Positions 35,544 to 45,282 of a stretch of DNA of 64,000 nucleotides are shown piece by piece. The DNA comes from Bradyrhizobium sp. CCGB01 (GTDB taxonomy: Bacteria; Pseudomonadota; Alphaproteobacteria; Rhizobiales; Xanthobacteraceae). The stretch's first letter is position 1. Each line of letters begins with the position of its first letter. The notes beneath the pieces were generated by a model. The model worked only from the letters and a program-made list of their open reading frames with translations. It ran no database searches and had not been told where the DNA came from. The position numbers were made by a program, and so were the translations under genes. The stretch covers positions 6,944,001-7,008,000 of the forward strand of contig NZ_JANADK010000001.1 in the NCBI RefSeq assembly GCF_024199795.1, given 5' to 3'.

Positions 35544-37109
35544 ATGAGCGCGCGCAGTGACGCCACGAACACGCCGCCATCGAAGACGATGACGCAAAGA
35601 GCCCTCGACACTGTCGAACGTGTCGGAAACAGCGTCCCGCACCCGGTCGTGATATTTCTGATCCTCATCGCCATCGTGTTGGTGCTGTCTCACTTACTCT
35701 ACATGTTGGGGGCAAGCGTCACCTATCAGGCCATCAATCCGGATACTCACAAGATCGAGACCGCGACCTCTGCCGCCAATAGCCTGCTGACGGCGGATGG
35801 AATTCGTCATATTTACACCCGGCTCGTGCCAAACCTCATGGGTTTCACCGCGGTTGGGCTGTTGATCGTCGCCATGATGGGCGTCGGCGTCGCCGAGGAA
35901 GCCGGCCTGATCAACGCGTTGATCAGAAAACTCGTGGCCGTCTCTCCGAGCTGGGCACTCGTTTACATCGTCGCGTTCGTCGGCATCTTGTCCAGCATTG
36001 CCGCAGACGCCGGCTATGTGGTGTTGATCCCGTTGGCCGGCGCCGCCTTCTTGAGCGTTGGCCGGCATCCTCTCGCCGGGCTCGCTGTGGGATTTGCCGC
36101 AGTCGCCGGTGCATTCACCGTGAACATGATCATCAAGCCGCTTGATGCCGTTCTGACGGAAATTACCAACGACGCAATCCACATGGTCAACCCCACCACG
36201 TCGCTGGATCTGACCGCCAACGTCTCGTTCTCGATCGCCTCTGTTCTTGTCCTGACCATCGTCATCGCACTCATCAACAACCGGATCATCGAGCCACGGC
36301 TGGGCGCTTACCAGGCCGAAAAGACCGCCAACACTCGGCCGGGGGCGAACGGAGGGCAGCTTTCCGCCGACGAGTCGCGTGGGCTGAGGTACAGCGGCTC
36401 TGCGCTGCTCGGGGTCGTGATCCTGTTCCTTCTGTTGACGGTTCCGTCGGGCGCGCCCCTGCGCAATCCGACGACAGGCGTCCTGATCGGCAACTCACCA
36501 TTCATGAACGGCCTGATCGGGGTCATCATGGTGCTGTTCCTTGCAACCGGGATCGCATACGGCATCGGCGCGAAAACGGTGAATAGCTCCACGGCCGTCA
36601 TCGCGGCCATGACCAAGGCGGTGGCTTCGCTGAGCGGCACCATCCTCCTCTTCGTCGTCATCAGCCAGTTCGTCGATTACTTCAACTACAGCAACATTCC
36701 AACGCTGATGGCCCTGACGATGGCCGATGTCTTGAAAAGCGCGAATATCGGCACGCTGTGGCTGCTGGTTGGCTTCATCATTGTCGTCATGATCCTGGAC
36801 TTCGTGTTCACGCCCGCGATCGCCAAATGGGCCATCTTCGCGCCGGTCTTCGTACCGGTGTTCGTGCAGCTTAACGTCGATCCCGCAGCCGTCCTGGCCG
36901 CCTACCGCATAGGCGACTCGCCGATCAACGCGATCACCCCGCTCAATGCCTACTTTGCCATGGTGGTCGGATTTGCCCAGATTTACGACAAGAAAGCGGG
37001 CGTCGGGACGGTTGTCGCGCTGATGTTGCCGTACACTCTCTGGATGGCCATCATTTGGACCGTGCTGTTCGTTGTCTGGTACCTGCTGGGCTTGCCTTGG
37101 GGATTGTGA
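35544..37109 (+). CDS. AbgT-family transporter
   Basis: 521 residues with about 12 hydrophobic segments. Family landmarks are GNSVPHPVVIFLILI near 28-42, GAFTVNMIIKPLDAVLTEITNDA near 190-212 and the C-terminal GDSPINAITPLNAYFAMVVG. E. coli AbgT imports p-aminobenzoyl-glutamate, and other members export sulfonamides. Next to glutaminase and dipeptidase genes, an amide- or dipeptide-type glutamate conjugate is a reasonable substrate. Inner-membrane location. It is followed 196 bp later by the glutaminase gene. Confidence 0.9.
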   Translation: MSARSDATNTPPSKTMTQRALDTVERVGNSVPHPVVIFLILIAIVLVLSHLLYMLGASVTYQAINPDTHKIETATSAANSLLTADGIRHIYTRLVPNLMGFTAVGLLIVAMMGVGVAEEAGLINALIRKLVAVSPSWALVYIVAFVGILSSIAADAGYVVLIPLAGAAFLSVGRHPLAGLAVGFAAVAGAFTVNMIIKPLDAVLTEITNDAIHMVNPTTSLDLTANVSFSIASVLVLTIVIALINNRIIEPRLGAYQAEKTANTRPGANGGQLSADESRGLRYSGSALLGVVILFLLLTVPSGAPLRNPTTGVLIGNSPFMNGLIGVIMVLFLATGIAYGIGAKTVNSSTAVIAAMTKAVASLSGTILLFVVISQFVDYFNYSNIPTLMALTMADVLKSANIGTLWLLVGFIIVVMILDFVFTPAIAKWAIFAPVFVPVFVQLNVDPAAVLAAYRIGDSPINAITPLNAYFAMVVGFAQIYDKKAGVGTVVALMLPYTLWMAIIWTVLFVVWYLLGLPWGL

Positions 37110-37305
37110 GGCACAAGGCAGCCCTAACCCGGAAAAACCCCGAGATGTTCGGGTAAATGGCCTGATTGTTCACCAAGGAAAATCGACGTTAGATGACGGT
37201 CCGTTGGGCCTCGTTAAAGGCGGCGAACGAAAACGGCGAGCGTTTGACCCGACACATGTCGGGGGCTCCCTCGGTGCTTCTCATTATGGAGGCTTGGAAC
37301 GCGCA

Positions 37306-38304
37306 ATGAATGCGAACGCCGATGCCGACAACAACTATTCCTACGTATCAACCGGACACTTGCCGGCCGAAGCTGAAGTCATCTCGCTGATCGACGAGGT
37401 GTACGCGCGCTACAAATCAAATACGGATGGCAGGAACTCTCAAGTTTATCCCGCGCTCGCGGAAGTGCCGAGCGACCTGTTCGGCGTTTGCGTGGTCGGT
37501 ACCAACGGCGCCGTATACGCCGTAGGGGCGGCCGAATACGAGTTCTCGATCATGAGCGTTTCCAAGCCGTTCATCTTTGCATTGGTCTGTCAGGCCCTCG
37601 GCGCGGCGCAGGCACGCCAGAAGCTTGGAGCGAACGCGACCGGCCTTCCGTTCAACTCGCTCGCTGCCGTCGAACGCAGCCCCGATGGCCGCACAAATCC
37701 GATGGTGAATGCGGGCGCGATTGCGACGACAAGCCTCGTCCCGGGAGCGACGGCTGATGCGAAATGGAATTTCATCTACGACGGATTGTCACAGTTCGCC
37801 GGACGTCCGCTTGCGCTCAACGACGAGGTTTATGCCTCGGCGACGGAGACCAACTTCCGAAACCAGAGCATCGCCCGTCTGCTCCAGAGTTTCGAACTGA
37901 TTTACTGCGATCCGGCAGAGGCGACCGATCTTTACACCAGACAATGCGCGCTGAATGTGAGTGCCAAGGATCTGGCGGTAATGGGTGCGACTTTGGCGGA
38001 CGGTGGCGTGAACCCCATCACGAAAGTGCGCGTGGTCGATCCGTCGGTCTGCCACTACGCACTGGCTGTCATGACGACTGCCGGAATGTACGAGACATCA
38101 GGCGATTGGCTTTACGATGTCGGGCTACCGGGCAAGAGCGGCATCGGCGGCGGGATCGTCACGGTCTCCCCGGGAAAGGGCGGTCTGGGGACTTTTGCGC
38201 CACCGCTGGACAGCGCCGGAAACAGCGTCAAGGGACAACTTGTAGCGAAGTATCTGTCGCAGCGGCTGGGCATGGATTTATTCATGTCCAACCCGGAAGC
38301 GTAG
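37306..38304 (+). CDS. glsA: Glutaminase
   Basis: 332 residues from the ATG at 37306; GGAGG lies 13 nt upstream and an in-frame TTG at 37294 is too close to it. Beta-lactamase-fold glutaminase with the catalytic Ser84-V-S-Lys87 in SIMSVSKPF, and family motifs NPMVNAGAI, TNFRNQSIA and SGIGGGIVTVSPG. It hydrolyses glutamine to glutamate and ammonia in the cytoplasm. In enteric bacteria this enzyme type supports acid resistance by releasing ammonia. Here it stands between the AbgT transporter and an MFS transporter. Confidence 0.93.
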   Translation: MNANADADNNYSYVSTGHLPAEAEVISLIDEVYARYKSNTDGRNSQVYPALAEVPSDLFGVCVVGTNGAVYAVGAAEYEFSIMSVSKPFIFALVCQALGAAQARQKLGANATGLPFNSLAAVERSPDGRTNPMVNAGAIATTSLVPGATADAKWNFIYDGLSQFAGRPLALNDEVYASATETNFRNQSIARLLQSFELIYCDPAEATDLYTRQCALNVSAKDLAVMGATLADGGVNPITKVRVVDPSVCHYALAVMTTAGMYETSGDWLYDVGLPGKSGIGGGIVTVSPGKGGLGTFAPPLDSAGNSVKGQLVAKYLSQRLGMDLFMSNPEA

Positions 38305-38375
38305 GTTTGCACTTTCCGGAGATTCAGCCCGCACCGACTGGGGCTGGACTTCAGAAAAAATGACAGGGACACGCC

Positions 38376-40025
38376 ATGACGATGGCATCTGCGACGACGG
38401 TTCACTCCGTTGAAGAAGAGAATGCATCCTGGGTGCCGATGATCACCATCGCCCTCGGCCAGATGATCATGTCCTTCAACGTCGCCTCCTTGCCGGTTGC
38501 GCTGGGCGGGATGGTCAACAGTTTTGGCGTTCCGCCCACGACGGTCGCCACCGGTATCGTGGCTTATTCGATGCTTGTTGCCGGCTTCGTCATGCTCGGC
38601 GCGAAGCTGACACAGCGCTACGGAGCGACGCACGTATTCCGCGTTGCCGTTGCCGTGTTCGGCGCCGCGCAGGCGTTGATGACGTTCAGTCCAAACGCGG
38701 ATCTCATGATTACTGCGCAGTCCTTGTCCGGCGCGGCTGGTGCGGTGATCGTACCGTCGCTGGTGGCGCTTATCGCGGAAAACTACAAGGGGCGGCAGCA
38801 GGCAACAGCCGTTGGCGCATTGGGTTCCGCGCGCGCCGCTGCGGGCGTTCTGGCGTTTGTCATCGGTGGTACTCTAGGCACATTCATCGGATGGCGCCCT
38901 GCGTTCGGGATTCTGATCGCCGTGTCGGCTGTGGTTTTCCTTTTGAGCTTTCGACTCAAGCCCGATGAGGCGCGTCCGGAGGTCCGGATCGATTTCGTAG
39001 GCGTCATCCTCGCTGCCGCAGCCATCATTCTGATCAGCTTCGGCTTCAACAACCTCAATCGGTGGGGGCTGGGATTGGCGGGGCCCAATGCGCCATTCGA
39101 CCTCTTTGGCTTATCTCCCGCCCCGATCATGATCGTGGTGGGTATCGTGCTCGGTCAGGGCTTTCTGAGCTGGACCCACAGACAGCAGGCTGCGGGGAAG
39201 ACGCCGCTTCTTGCGCTCGAGGTGATCGACTCCCCGCAGGAGCGGGCGGCGGTGTATGCGATGTTTGCTGTCGTAGCGCTGGAATCGATGCTCAATTTCT
39301 CGGTTCCATTGTACATCCAGATCGTGCAGGGACGGACGCCGCTGGCGACAACGATCGCCATGATGCCGTTCAACCTCACCGTCTTCTTCGCGGCGATGCT
39401 GATCGTGCGATTTTATGGTCGGTTCACGCCGAGGCAGATCGGACGCTATGGCTTCATACTCTGCACTGTGGCGCTCCTTTGGCTCGCCTTTGTCGTGAGG
39501 AATGATTGGAGCGCCGTCCCGGTTCTCCTTGGGCTGGTGATTTTCGGTATTGGACAGGGATCGCTGGTCACACTGTTGTTCAACGTGCTGGTCACGGCTT
39601 CGCCGAAAGAGCTCGCGGGTGACGTCGGCTCGCTGCGCGGCACGACCAACAATCTCGCCGCAGCCGTCGGCACGGCGGTGGCCGGGGCACTCCTCGTCGG
39701 CTTGTTAAGCGCGGCTGTCTTGCGGACCATCGCCGAAAATCCAAAATTGCCGCCTGAGATACAGGCGCAGCTGGACCTGGATAACATCACCTTCATCAGC
39801 AATGACCGGCTGCAGAGCGTGATGGAGCAAACCACGGCCTCTCCGGCTCAAGTGGCGGAGGCGGTGCGCGTCAACACTGTCGTGCGATTGCGCGCTTTGA
39901 AAATTGGCCTCATCATCATGGCTGGCGTTGCCTTGCTTGCGATTTTCCCGGCAGGAAAGCTTCCCAACTTCCTGCCAGGCGAAATTCCCGACCCGGCGCC
40001 GCGTAAGCGCGGAAGGAACGAATAG
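38376..40025 (+). CDS. MFS transporter, DHA2 (14-segment) type
   Basis: 549 residues with about 14 hydrophobic segments. It includes LGAKLTQRYGATHVFRVA (motif-A-like loop, about 70-87) and GSARAAAGVLAFVIGGTLGTFIGWRPAFG (motif C and following, about 150-178). DHA2 members are mostly drug/proton exporters. The N-terminal 20 residues are polar, and the ATG at 38376 has AGGGA upstream. It may export a by-product of the glutaminase/AbgT pathway or a toxic compound. Function beyond the family is not assignable. Confidence 0.88.
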   Translation: MTMASATTVHSVEEENASWVPMITIALGQMIMSFNVASLPVALGGMVNSFGVPPTTVATGIVAYSMLVAGFVMLGAKLTQRYGATHVFRVAVAVFGAAQALMTFSPNADLMITAQSLSGAAGAVIVPSLVALIAENYKGRQQATAVGALGSARAAAGVLAFVIGGTLGTFIGWRPAFGILIAVSAVVFLLSFRLKPDEARPEVRIDFVGVILAAAAIILISFGFNNLNRWGLGLAGPNAPFDLFGLSPAPIMIVVGIVLGQGFLSWTHRQQAAGKTPLLALEVIDSPQERAAVYAMFAVVALESMLNFSVPLYIQIVQGRTPLATTIAMMPFNLTVFFAAMLIVRFYGRFTPRQIGRYGFILCTVALLWLAFVVRNDWSAVPVLLGLVIFGIGQGSLVTLLFNVLVTASPKELAGDVGSLRGTTNNLAAAVGTAVAGALLVGLLSAAVLRTIAENPKLPPEIQAQLDLDNITFISNDRLQSVMEQTTASPAQVAEAVRVNTVVRLRALKIGLIIMAGVALLAIFPAGKLPNFLPGEIPDPAPRKRGRNE

Positions 40026-40127
40026 CAATCGTAACCTCCTGGCAAGAAACAGCGTTTGCTACGACGGACAATGTGGCGATCGTGCCGCGTTCTGACCAAC
40101 GGCTCAGAAGACCCTCCGGAGGGCTCC

Positions 40128-41510
40128 ATGACCAAGCTCGATGATGTCCTGTCCAACGTCGACGCAAATCTCGATGCGGCCCTCGAGCGTCTGTTCGCGA
40201 TCCTGCGCATCAAGTCGATTTCGACCGATCCGGCTTACAAGGCCGAATGTACGGCCAATGCCGAATGGCACGTGGCCGACCTCAAGAGCATTGGCTTCGA
40301 CGCCTCGGTGCGCCCGACACCGGGGCACCCGATGGTCGTGGCGCATGACCGCAACGTGCCCGGCCCCTCGGCGCTGTTCTACGGCCATTACGATGTGCAG
40401 CCGGTCGATCCGCTCGAGCTCTGGGAGCGCGATCCCTTTGACCCGTCTATCCAGACGATGCCCGATGGCGCGAAGATCATCACGGGCCGCGGCGCCGCGG
40501 ACGACAAAGGCCAACTCATGGCCTTTGTCGAGGCCTGCCGCGCCTGGAAGGCGGTCACCGGCAAACTGCCGATTCCGGTTTCGATCCTGCTGGAGGGCGA
40601 AGAGGAATCCGGTGGCGTGAACCTGCCCGGCTTTCTCGATGCCCATGCCGCCGAACTGCGCGCAGATATTGGCCTGATCTGCGACACCAACATGTGGGAC
40701 CCCGAGACGCCGGCGATCCAGACCATGCTGCGCGGGCTCTGCGGTGAAGAGGTCATCATACACGCCGCCGACCGCGACCTGCACTCGGGCTTCTATGGTT
40801 CGGCCGCGGCCAATCCGAACCGCATCCTCGCCCGCATCCTCTCTGACCTGCACGACGACAACGGACGCGTCACGCTGCGCGGCTTCTATGATGGCGTACC
40901 GGAACTTCCCAAGGCGCTGCGCGAGCAATGGGACAGCCTGAACTTCAGCGCAAAGTCCTTCCTCGGCGCCATCGGGCTTTCGGTTCTCGCCGGCGAGAAG
41001 GGCCGCGACGCGCTGGAGATGGTCTGGTCGCGCCCGACCTGCGAAATCAACGGCATGGGCGGCGGCTACCAGGGGGCCGGATTCAAGACCGTGATTCCCG
41101 CCATGGCATCCGCAAAGGTGTCTTTCCGCCTGGTTTTCGATCAGGACCCCCTTGCCATCCGCAAAGCCTTCCGGGAGCATGTGCATGCACGCGTCCCGGC
41201 CGATTGCCGCGTGGAATTCCTGGAGCATGGCGCGGGTCAGGCGATCCGCTTCCCGATCGATGCCCCGGCCTTCGGCAAAGCGCGCGACGCACTGACGGCC
41301 GAATGGGGCAAGCCCGCAGTCTTCATCGGCGGTGGCGGCTCCATTCCCGTGACCCATCAGCTCAAACAATCGCTGGGCATGGACGTGGTGCTTGCAGGCT
41401 TCGGCCTCGAGGATGACCGCATCCACAGCCCGAACGAGAAGTACAATCTCAAGAGCTTCCATAAGGGCATCCGCTCCTGGGCACGTATTCTGGAAGCGCT
41501 GTCGCGGTAG
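40128..41510 (+). CDS. M20-family dipeptidase
   Basis: 460 residues from the ATG at 40128, which has GGAGG upstream. Metal ligands and catalytic residues are visible: H87 and D89 in YGHYDVQP, D125/D126 in RGAADDKG, E158-E160 in LEGEEESGG, and RDLHSGFYGSAAANP for substrate binding. This layout matches carnosinase-like, non-specific dipeptidases. It should release amino acids from imported dipeptides in the cytoplasm. It is followed 54 bp later by the SLC13-type genes, suggesting a shared transcript. It is not closely similar to the M20 enzyme at 10656-11804. Confidence 0.9.
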   Translation: MTKLDDVLSNVDANLDAALERLFAILRIKSISTDPAYKAECTANAEWHVADLKSIGFDASVRPTPGHPMVVAHDRNVPGPSALFYGHYDVQPVDPLELWERDPFDPSIQTMPDGAKIITGRGAADDKGQLMAFVEACRAWKAVTGKLPIPVSILLEGEEESGGVNLPGFLDAHAAELRADIGLICDTNMWDPETPAIQTMLRGLCGEEVIIHAADRDLHSGFYGSAAANPNRILARILSDLHDDNGRVTLRGFYDGVPELPKALREQWDSLNFSAKSFLGAIGLSVLAGEKGRDALEMVWSRPTCEINGMGGGYQGAGFKTVIPAMASAKVSFRLVFDQDPLAIRKAFREHVHARVPADCRVEFLEHGAGQAIRFPIDAPAFGKARDALTAEWGKPAVFIGGGGSIPVTHQLKQSLGMDVVLAGFGLEDDRIHSPNEKYNLKSFHKGIRSWARILEALSR

Positions 41511-41564
41511 AGCGGCACGGGCACGCAGCGCTGGCTCCGGGCCGGACCGCCCTCGCGAGGTGCG

Positions 41565-43394
41565 ATGACGCCGCATATCCTCATCACTTTCGCCATCATC
41601 GCCACGATGGTGCTGCTGTTCGTCTCGAACCGGGTGCCGGTCGCGGTCGTGGCGCTAAGTGCGACACTCGTGCTTTACGCGACCGGCATTCTGGAGCTCT
41701 CCGAGGCGCTGGCAGGCTTCGGCGACACCACGATACTCTTCATTGCTTCGCTCTTCGTGGTGAGTGCCAGCCTGGATTCGTCCGGCGTCACCACGTGGGC
41801 AGGCCAGGTGCTGATCCGTTACGCCGGCGAAAGCCGGACACGCCTGTTGGTGCTGTCGATGTTGCTCGTGGCCTTTCTCACGGCGCTGATCGGCTCGGGG
41901 GGCGCAGTGGCTGCCCTGCTGCCCGTGCTGGTGATCGTCTCCGTCCGGCTCAAGCGTCCGCCTGCACAACTCATGATGCCTCTCGCCTTCGCCTCCTATT
42001 CGGGTTCGATGCTGGTACTGACCGGAAGCCTTGTGAACGTGTTGCTGTCCGACGCGGCAAGCGATGTCGGCCTCGCGCCCTTCGGCTTTTTCGAGATGAC
42101 GGTGATCGGCGTACCACTCCTGGCCGGTACCGTGGCCATCGTAGTTCTTTTCGGCGATATGCTGCTGCCGGTGCGCACTAGCCGGGAGATGCCGGAGGAC
42201 CTGAGCCATCATTCGCGCATGCTGACCGAGCAATACAAGCTGTTTGACCAGGTGTATCAGCTCGAGATCACCGCCGCCTCGCCCTATCGCGGCACGTTGC
42301 AGGCGGTGCTGGAATCGCGGCTGGAGCGCGAGAACCACCCGGAGCTCAGCTTCATCGCTATTCGCCCGCGCCGCCAGAACAGCATCTCGTGGCAGCATTC
42401 TCTCGTCGAGGGCGATCGACTCATCATGCGCGGCGAACAGGCGGCGATGGACGCGTTCGCAGAGCAGCATGGCCTGACGCCCTGCCAGGAGACGATCGGC
42501 AAAATGCGGGAGGCACTGTTTAACGATAGCCACGGCTTCTCCGAGGTGGTTCTTCCGCCCCGCTCTCGTTTGATCGGTGAGACCGTCTTCCCCGGCATGG
42601 TCACCGAAAGTGGTGATCTGATTATCCTGGGCGTTCAACGCGGCGGCGAGAATCTCGGGCCGGGCGAAACCGTTCTTGCGGCGGGTGACACGCTGTTGCT
42701 GCAAGGCCGTTGGGAGGCGCTTGAGGAGTACGGGCGCGATCCCAACGTGCTCGTCATTGCTGCCCCCGACATGATCCGCAGCCAGGCCAGGCCCCTGGGC
42801 ACCGGCTCCGTGCGCGCCATTGTCATTCTCGCGGTCATGGTTACGCTGCTAGCGACGGGCGTCGTGCCAAGAGTCGTCGCTGGATTGGCGGCGGCCTGCG
42901 CGGTAATCCTGCTGGGCGTACTCAAGATCGAACGAGCCTATCGGGCGATCAACTGGAACGTGCTGATCATGGTCGCTTCGCTGATCCCGCTCTCGACCGC
43001 CATGTACAAGACGGGTGCAGCCTATCTCATCGCCGATACCCTCGTTGCCATTGTCGGCAATGCGAGCCCGTACGCGCTGCTGGCGGGGCTATTTTTGCTC
43101 ACGGCACTAATCGGTCAGTTGATCAGCAGCACAGCGACGACACTCATCGTCATTCCGATAGCGATTGCCTCCGCGGAAGCCGTCGGTGTCTCGCCGCGCA
43201 CCGCGCTGGTGACTGTGGCGGTGGCTGCGGCCGCTTCCTTTCTTACGCCAATCGCTGCCTCAGCGAGCCTCATGGTGCAGGGCCCCGGCGGCTATCGATT
43301 TGGCGATTTCTGGAGGATGGGTCTACCGTTGCTGCTCTGGTTCTTCCTGGTAGGCACGTTTCTCGTGCCGATGCTCTGGCCATTCGCAGGATGA
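41565..43394 (+). CDS. SLC13-type permease with RCK_C domains, copy 1
   Basis: 609 residues. An N-terminal membrane half begins with VLLFVSNRVPVAVVALSATLVLYATGILELSEALAGFGDTTILFIASLFVV. Two central soluble RCK_C (TrkA-C-like) domains lie at about 220-400, and a C-terminal membrane half contains LIGQLISSTATTLIVIPIAIA. This membrane-RCK-RCK-membrane layout is found in SLC13/CitT-like anion permeases of bacteria; substrates include dicarboxylates and sulfate. The next gene is a paralogue of identical length and layout, 52 bp downstream. Confidence 0.88.
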   Translation: MTPHILITFAIIATMVLLFVSNRVPVAVVALSATLVLYATGILELSEALAGFGDTTILFIASLFVVSASLDSSGVTTWAGQVLIRYAGESRTRLLVLSMLLVAFLTALIGSGGAVAALLPVLVIVSVRLKRPPAQLMMPLAFASYSGSMLVLTGSLVNVLLSDAASDVGLAPFGFFEMTVIGVPLLAGTVAIVVLFGDMLLPVRTSREMPEDLSHHSRMLTEQYKLFDQVYQLEITAASPYRGTLQAVLESRLERENHPELSFIAIRPRRQNSISWQHSLVEGDRLIMRGEQAAMDAFAEQHGLTPCQETIGKMREALFNDSHGFSEVVLPPRSRLIGETVFPGMVTESGDLIILGVQRGGENLGPGETVLAAGDTLLLQGRWEALEEYGRDPNVLVIAAPDMIRSQARPLGTGSVRAIVILAVMVTLLATGVVPRVVAGLAAACAVILLGVLKIERAYRAINWNVLIMVASLIPLSTAMYKTGAAYLIADTLVAIVGNASPYALLAGLFLLTALIGQLISSTATTLIVIPIAIASAEAVGVSPRTALVTVAVAAAASFLTPIAASASLMVQGPGGYRFGDFWRMGLPLLLWFFLVGTFLVPMLWPFAG

Positions 43395-43446
43395 GCAGTT
43401 TGCGTAGCATGATTGGATTGCGTCTTAACCGACCGGGTATTTCCGC

Positions 43447-45276
43447 ATGAACACCAATCTTGCCTTGGTTCTTCTGCTGCTTGCGGCCGCGATCGTGATG
43501 TTTATGGCCAATCGCCCGCGCATGGATGCGGTCGCGCTGCTGATGATCGTGATCATGCCATTTACTGGGGTGATTACCATCAACGAGGCGCTGGCGGGGT
43601 TCAGTGATCCCAGCATCGTGCTGATCGCAGGTCTCTTCGTGATCGGAGAAGGGCTGGTGCGCACCGGTGTGGCGCGTCGCCTCGGCGATTGGCTGGACGC
43701 GACCGCCGGCAGCAGCGAGACGCGCATGCTGGTGCTGCTGATGCTCGCGGTCAGCGGGCTCGGTGCATTCATGAGTTCGACGGCCGTGGTGGCCATCTTC
43801 ATCCCGGTCGTGCTGCGCATCTGTCAGAACACAGGTGCCGCGCCGAGCCAGCTGATGATGCCCTTGAGCTTTGCGGCCCTGATCAGTGGCATGCTCACCC
43901 TCGTTGCGACGGCGCCAAATCTCGTGGTCAACGCCGAGCTGATCCGCCAAGGTGCGGCAGGCTTCGGCTTTTTCAGCTTCACGCCCTTTGGGCTCACATT
44001 CCTGGCGCTCGGCGTTGCCTATATGCTGTTCGCGCGGCAGTTTCTGCCCGTCTCGGCCAAGAGTGTGGATGGCGAGCGCCGTCAGCCGAACTTGCTTGAT
44101 TGGGTGACGCAGTATGGCCTCGCCGATCGAGCCTTGCGCGTGCGCGTGCTGACTGACTCGCCGCTGATCGGCAAGCGTCTGGAAGAGCTTCCGCTCCGGA
44201 ACCGTGGCGTGAATCTGCTCGCCATCGAGCTCCCCGGCCGCTTTGGGACCGAGGTGAGCCGCCCGAATGCACGGACCGAACTGGCCGCCGGGCAGATCTT
44301 GCTACTCGACGTCATCGCGCCCAATGTCGAGACCGATCGGATGCTGCGTGATTATAAAGTCGAGAAGATTCCTCTGGGCGATGGCTGCTACTTCACCGAT
44401 CGTTCGCAGGCGATCGGCATGGTCGAAGTCATCGTCCCGGCGGAATCCAGGCTGATCGGATCGAGCGTTTTGCAGGCGCGGGTCCGTAGCGAAATGGGAT
44501 TGACGGTGCTGGGGTTGCGGCACGGTCGCGAGGTCGTGAGCAAGGGGCTGCTCGATGAGACCTTGAAGGTCGGTGACACCCTTCTGCTGACCGGCTTCTG
44601 GTCTGATATCCGCAAGCTGCGATCCGAATTCTCGGATCTTGTCGTCCTGAACCTGCCGACCGAGCACAAAGAGGTTCTGCCGGCCGCGAACCTCGCACCT
44701 CAGGCTCTGGCGGTGCTGGCTTTGACGGTCGGTATGATGGTCAGCGGTGTGGTGCCGAACGTGCACGCGGTTCTGATCGGCTGCTTGCTGATGGGGTTGC
44801 TGGGCTGCGTGGATTTCAACAGTGCCTATACCTCGATCAATTGGAAGAGCCTGGTTCTTATTGTCGGCATGCTGCCCTTTTCGCTGGCGCTGCAACGAAC
44901 CGGTGGCGTCGATCTCGCCGCCGACGCGGTGACGCATCTTGCGGGCGAGGCATCACCGCGAGTCCTGTTGGCGCTGCTCTTCGTGATCACGGCTGCCCTT
45001 GGCCTGTTCATCTCGAATACGGCAACCGCGGTGCTCATGGCGCCAGTAGCGCTCGCTGTCGCGAAGGACATCGGCGCCTCGCCGTATCCCTTCGCGATGA
45101 CTATCGCCATCGCAGCCTCGGCCGCCTTCATGACGCCTGTGTCTTCGCCAGTGAACACCTTGGTGGTCGGACCGGGCAATTACGGTTTCGGCGATTTTTT
45201 GAAGATTGGTGTCCCTTTTACCGTCGTCGTGATGGTAACGACCCTGGCGCTGGTGCCTTGGCTGCTCCGATTCTAG
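43447..45276 (+). CDS. SLC13-type permease with RCK_C domains, copy 2
   Basis: 609 residues, same layout as the preceding gene. It has the N-terminal ALAGFSDPSIVLIAGLFVIGEGL, two central RCK_C domains (for example LTVLGLRHGREVVSKGLLDETLKVGDTLLLTG) and C-terminal ALGLFISNTATAVLMAPVALAVA. Sequence divergence from copy 1 is considerable, so the duplication is old or the two were acquired separately. It ends 6 bp from the convergent RND gene. Confidence 0.88.
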   Translation: MNTNLALVLLLLAAAIVMFMANRPRMDAVALLMIVIMPFTGVITINEALAGFSDPSIVLIAGLFVIGEGLVRTGVARRLGDWLDATAGSSETRMLVLLMLAVSGLGAFMSSTAVVAIFIPVVLRICQNTGAAPSQLMMPLSFAALISGMLTLVATAPNLVVNAELIRQGAAGFGFFSFTPFGLTFLALGVAYMLFARQFLPVSAKSVDGERRQPNLLDWVTQYGLADRALRVRVLTDSPLIGKRLEELPLRNRGVNLLAIELPGRFGTEVSRPNARTELAAGQILLLDVIAPNVETDRMLRDYKVEKIPLGDGCYFTDRSQAIGMVEVIVPAESRLIGSSVLQARVRSEMGLTVLGLRHGREVVSKGLLDETLKVGDTLLLTGFWSDIRKLRSEFSDLVVLNLPTEHKEVLPAANLAPQALAVLALTVGMMVSGVVPNVHAVLIGCLLMGLLGCVDFNSAYTSINWKSLVLIVGMLPFSLALQRTGGVDLAADAVTHLAGEASPRVLLALLFVITAALGLFISNTATAVLMAPVALAVAKDIGASPYPFAMTIAIAASAAFMTPVSSPVNTLVVGPGNYGFGDFLKIGVPFTVVVMVTTLALVPWLLRF

Positions 45277-45282
45277 CGGCCG

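Noticed and set aside
40104..41576. Minus-strand open frame of 490 codons
   Set aside because: Antisense to the M20 dipeptidase, which has all its metal ligands.
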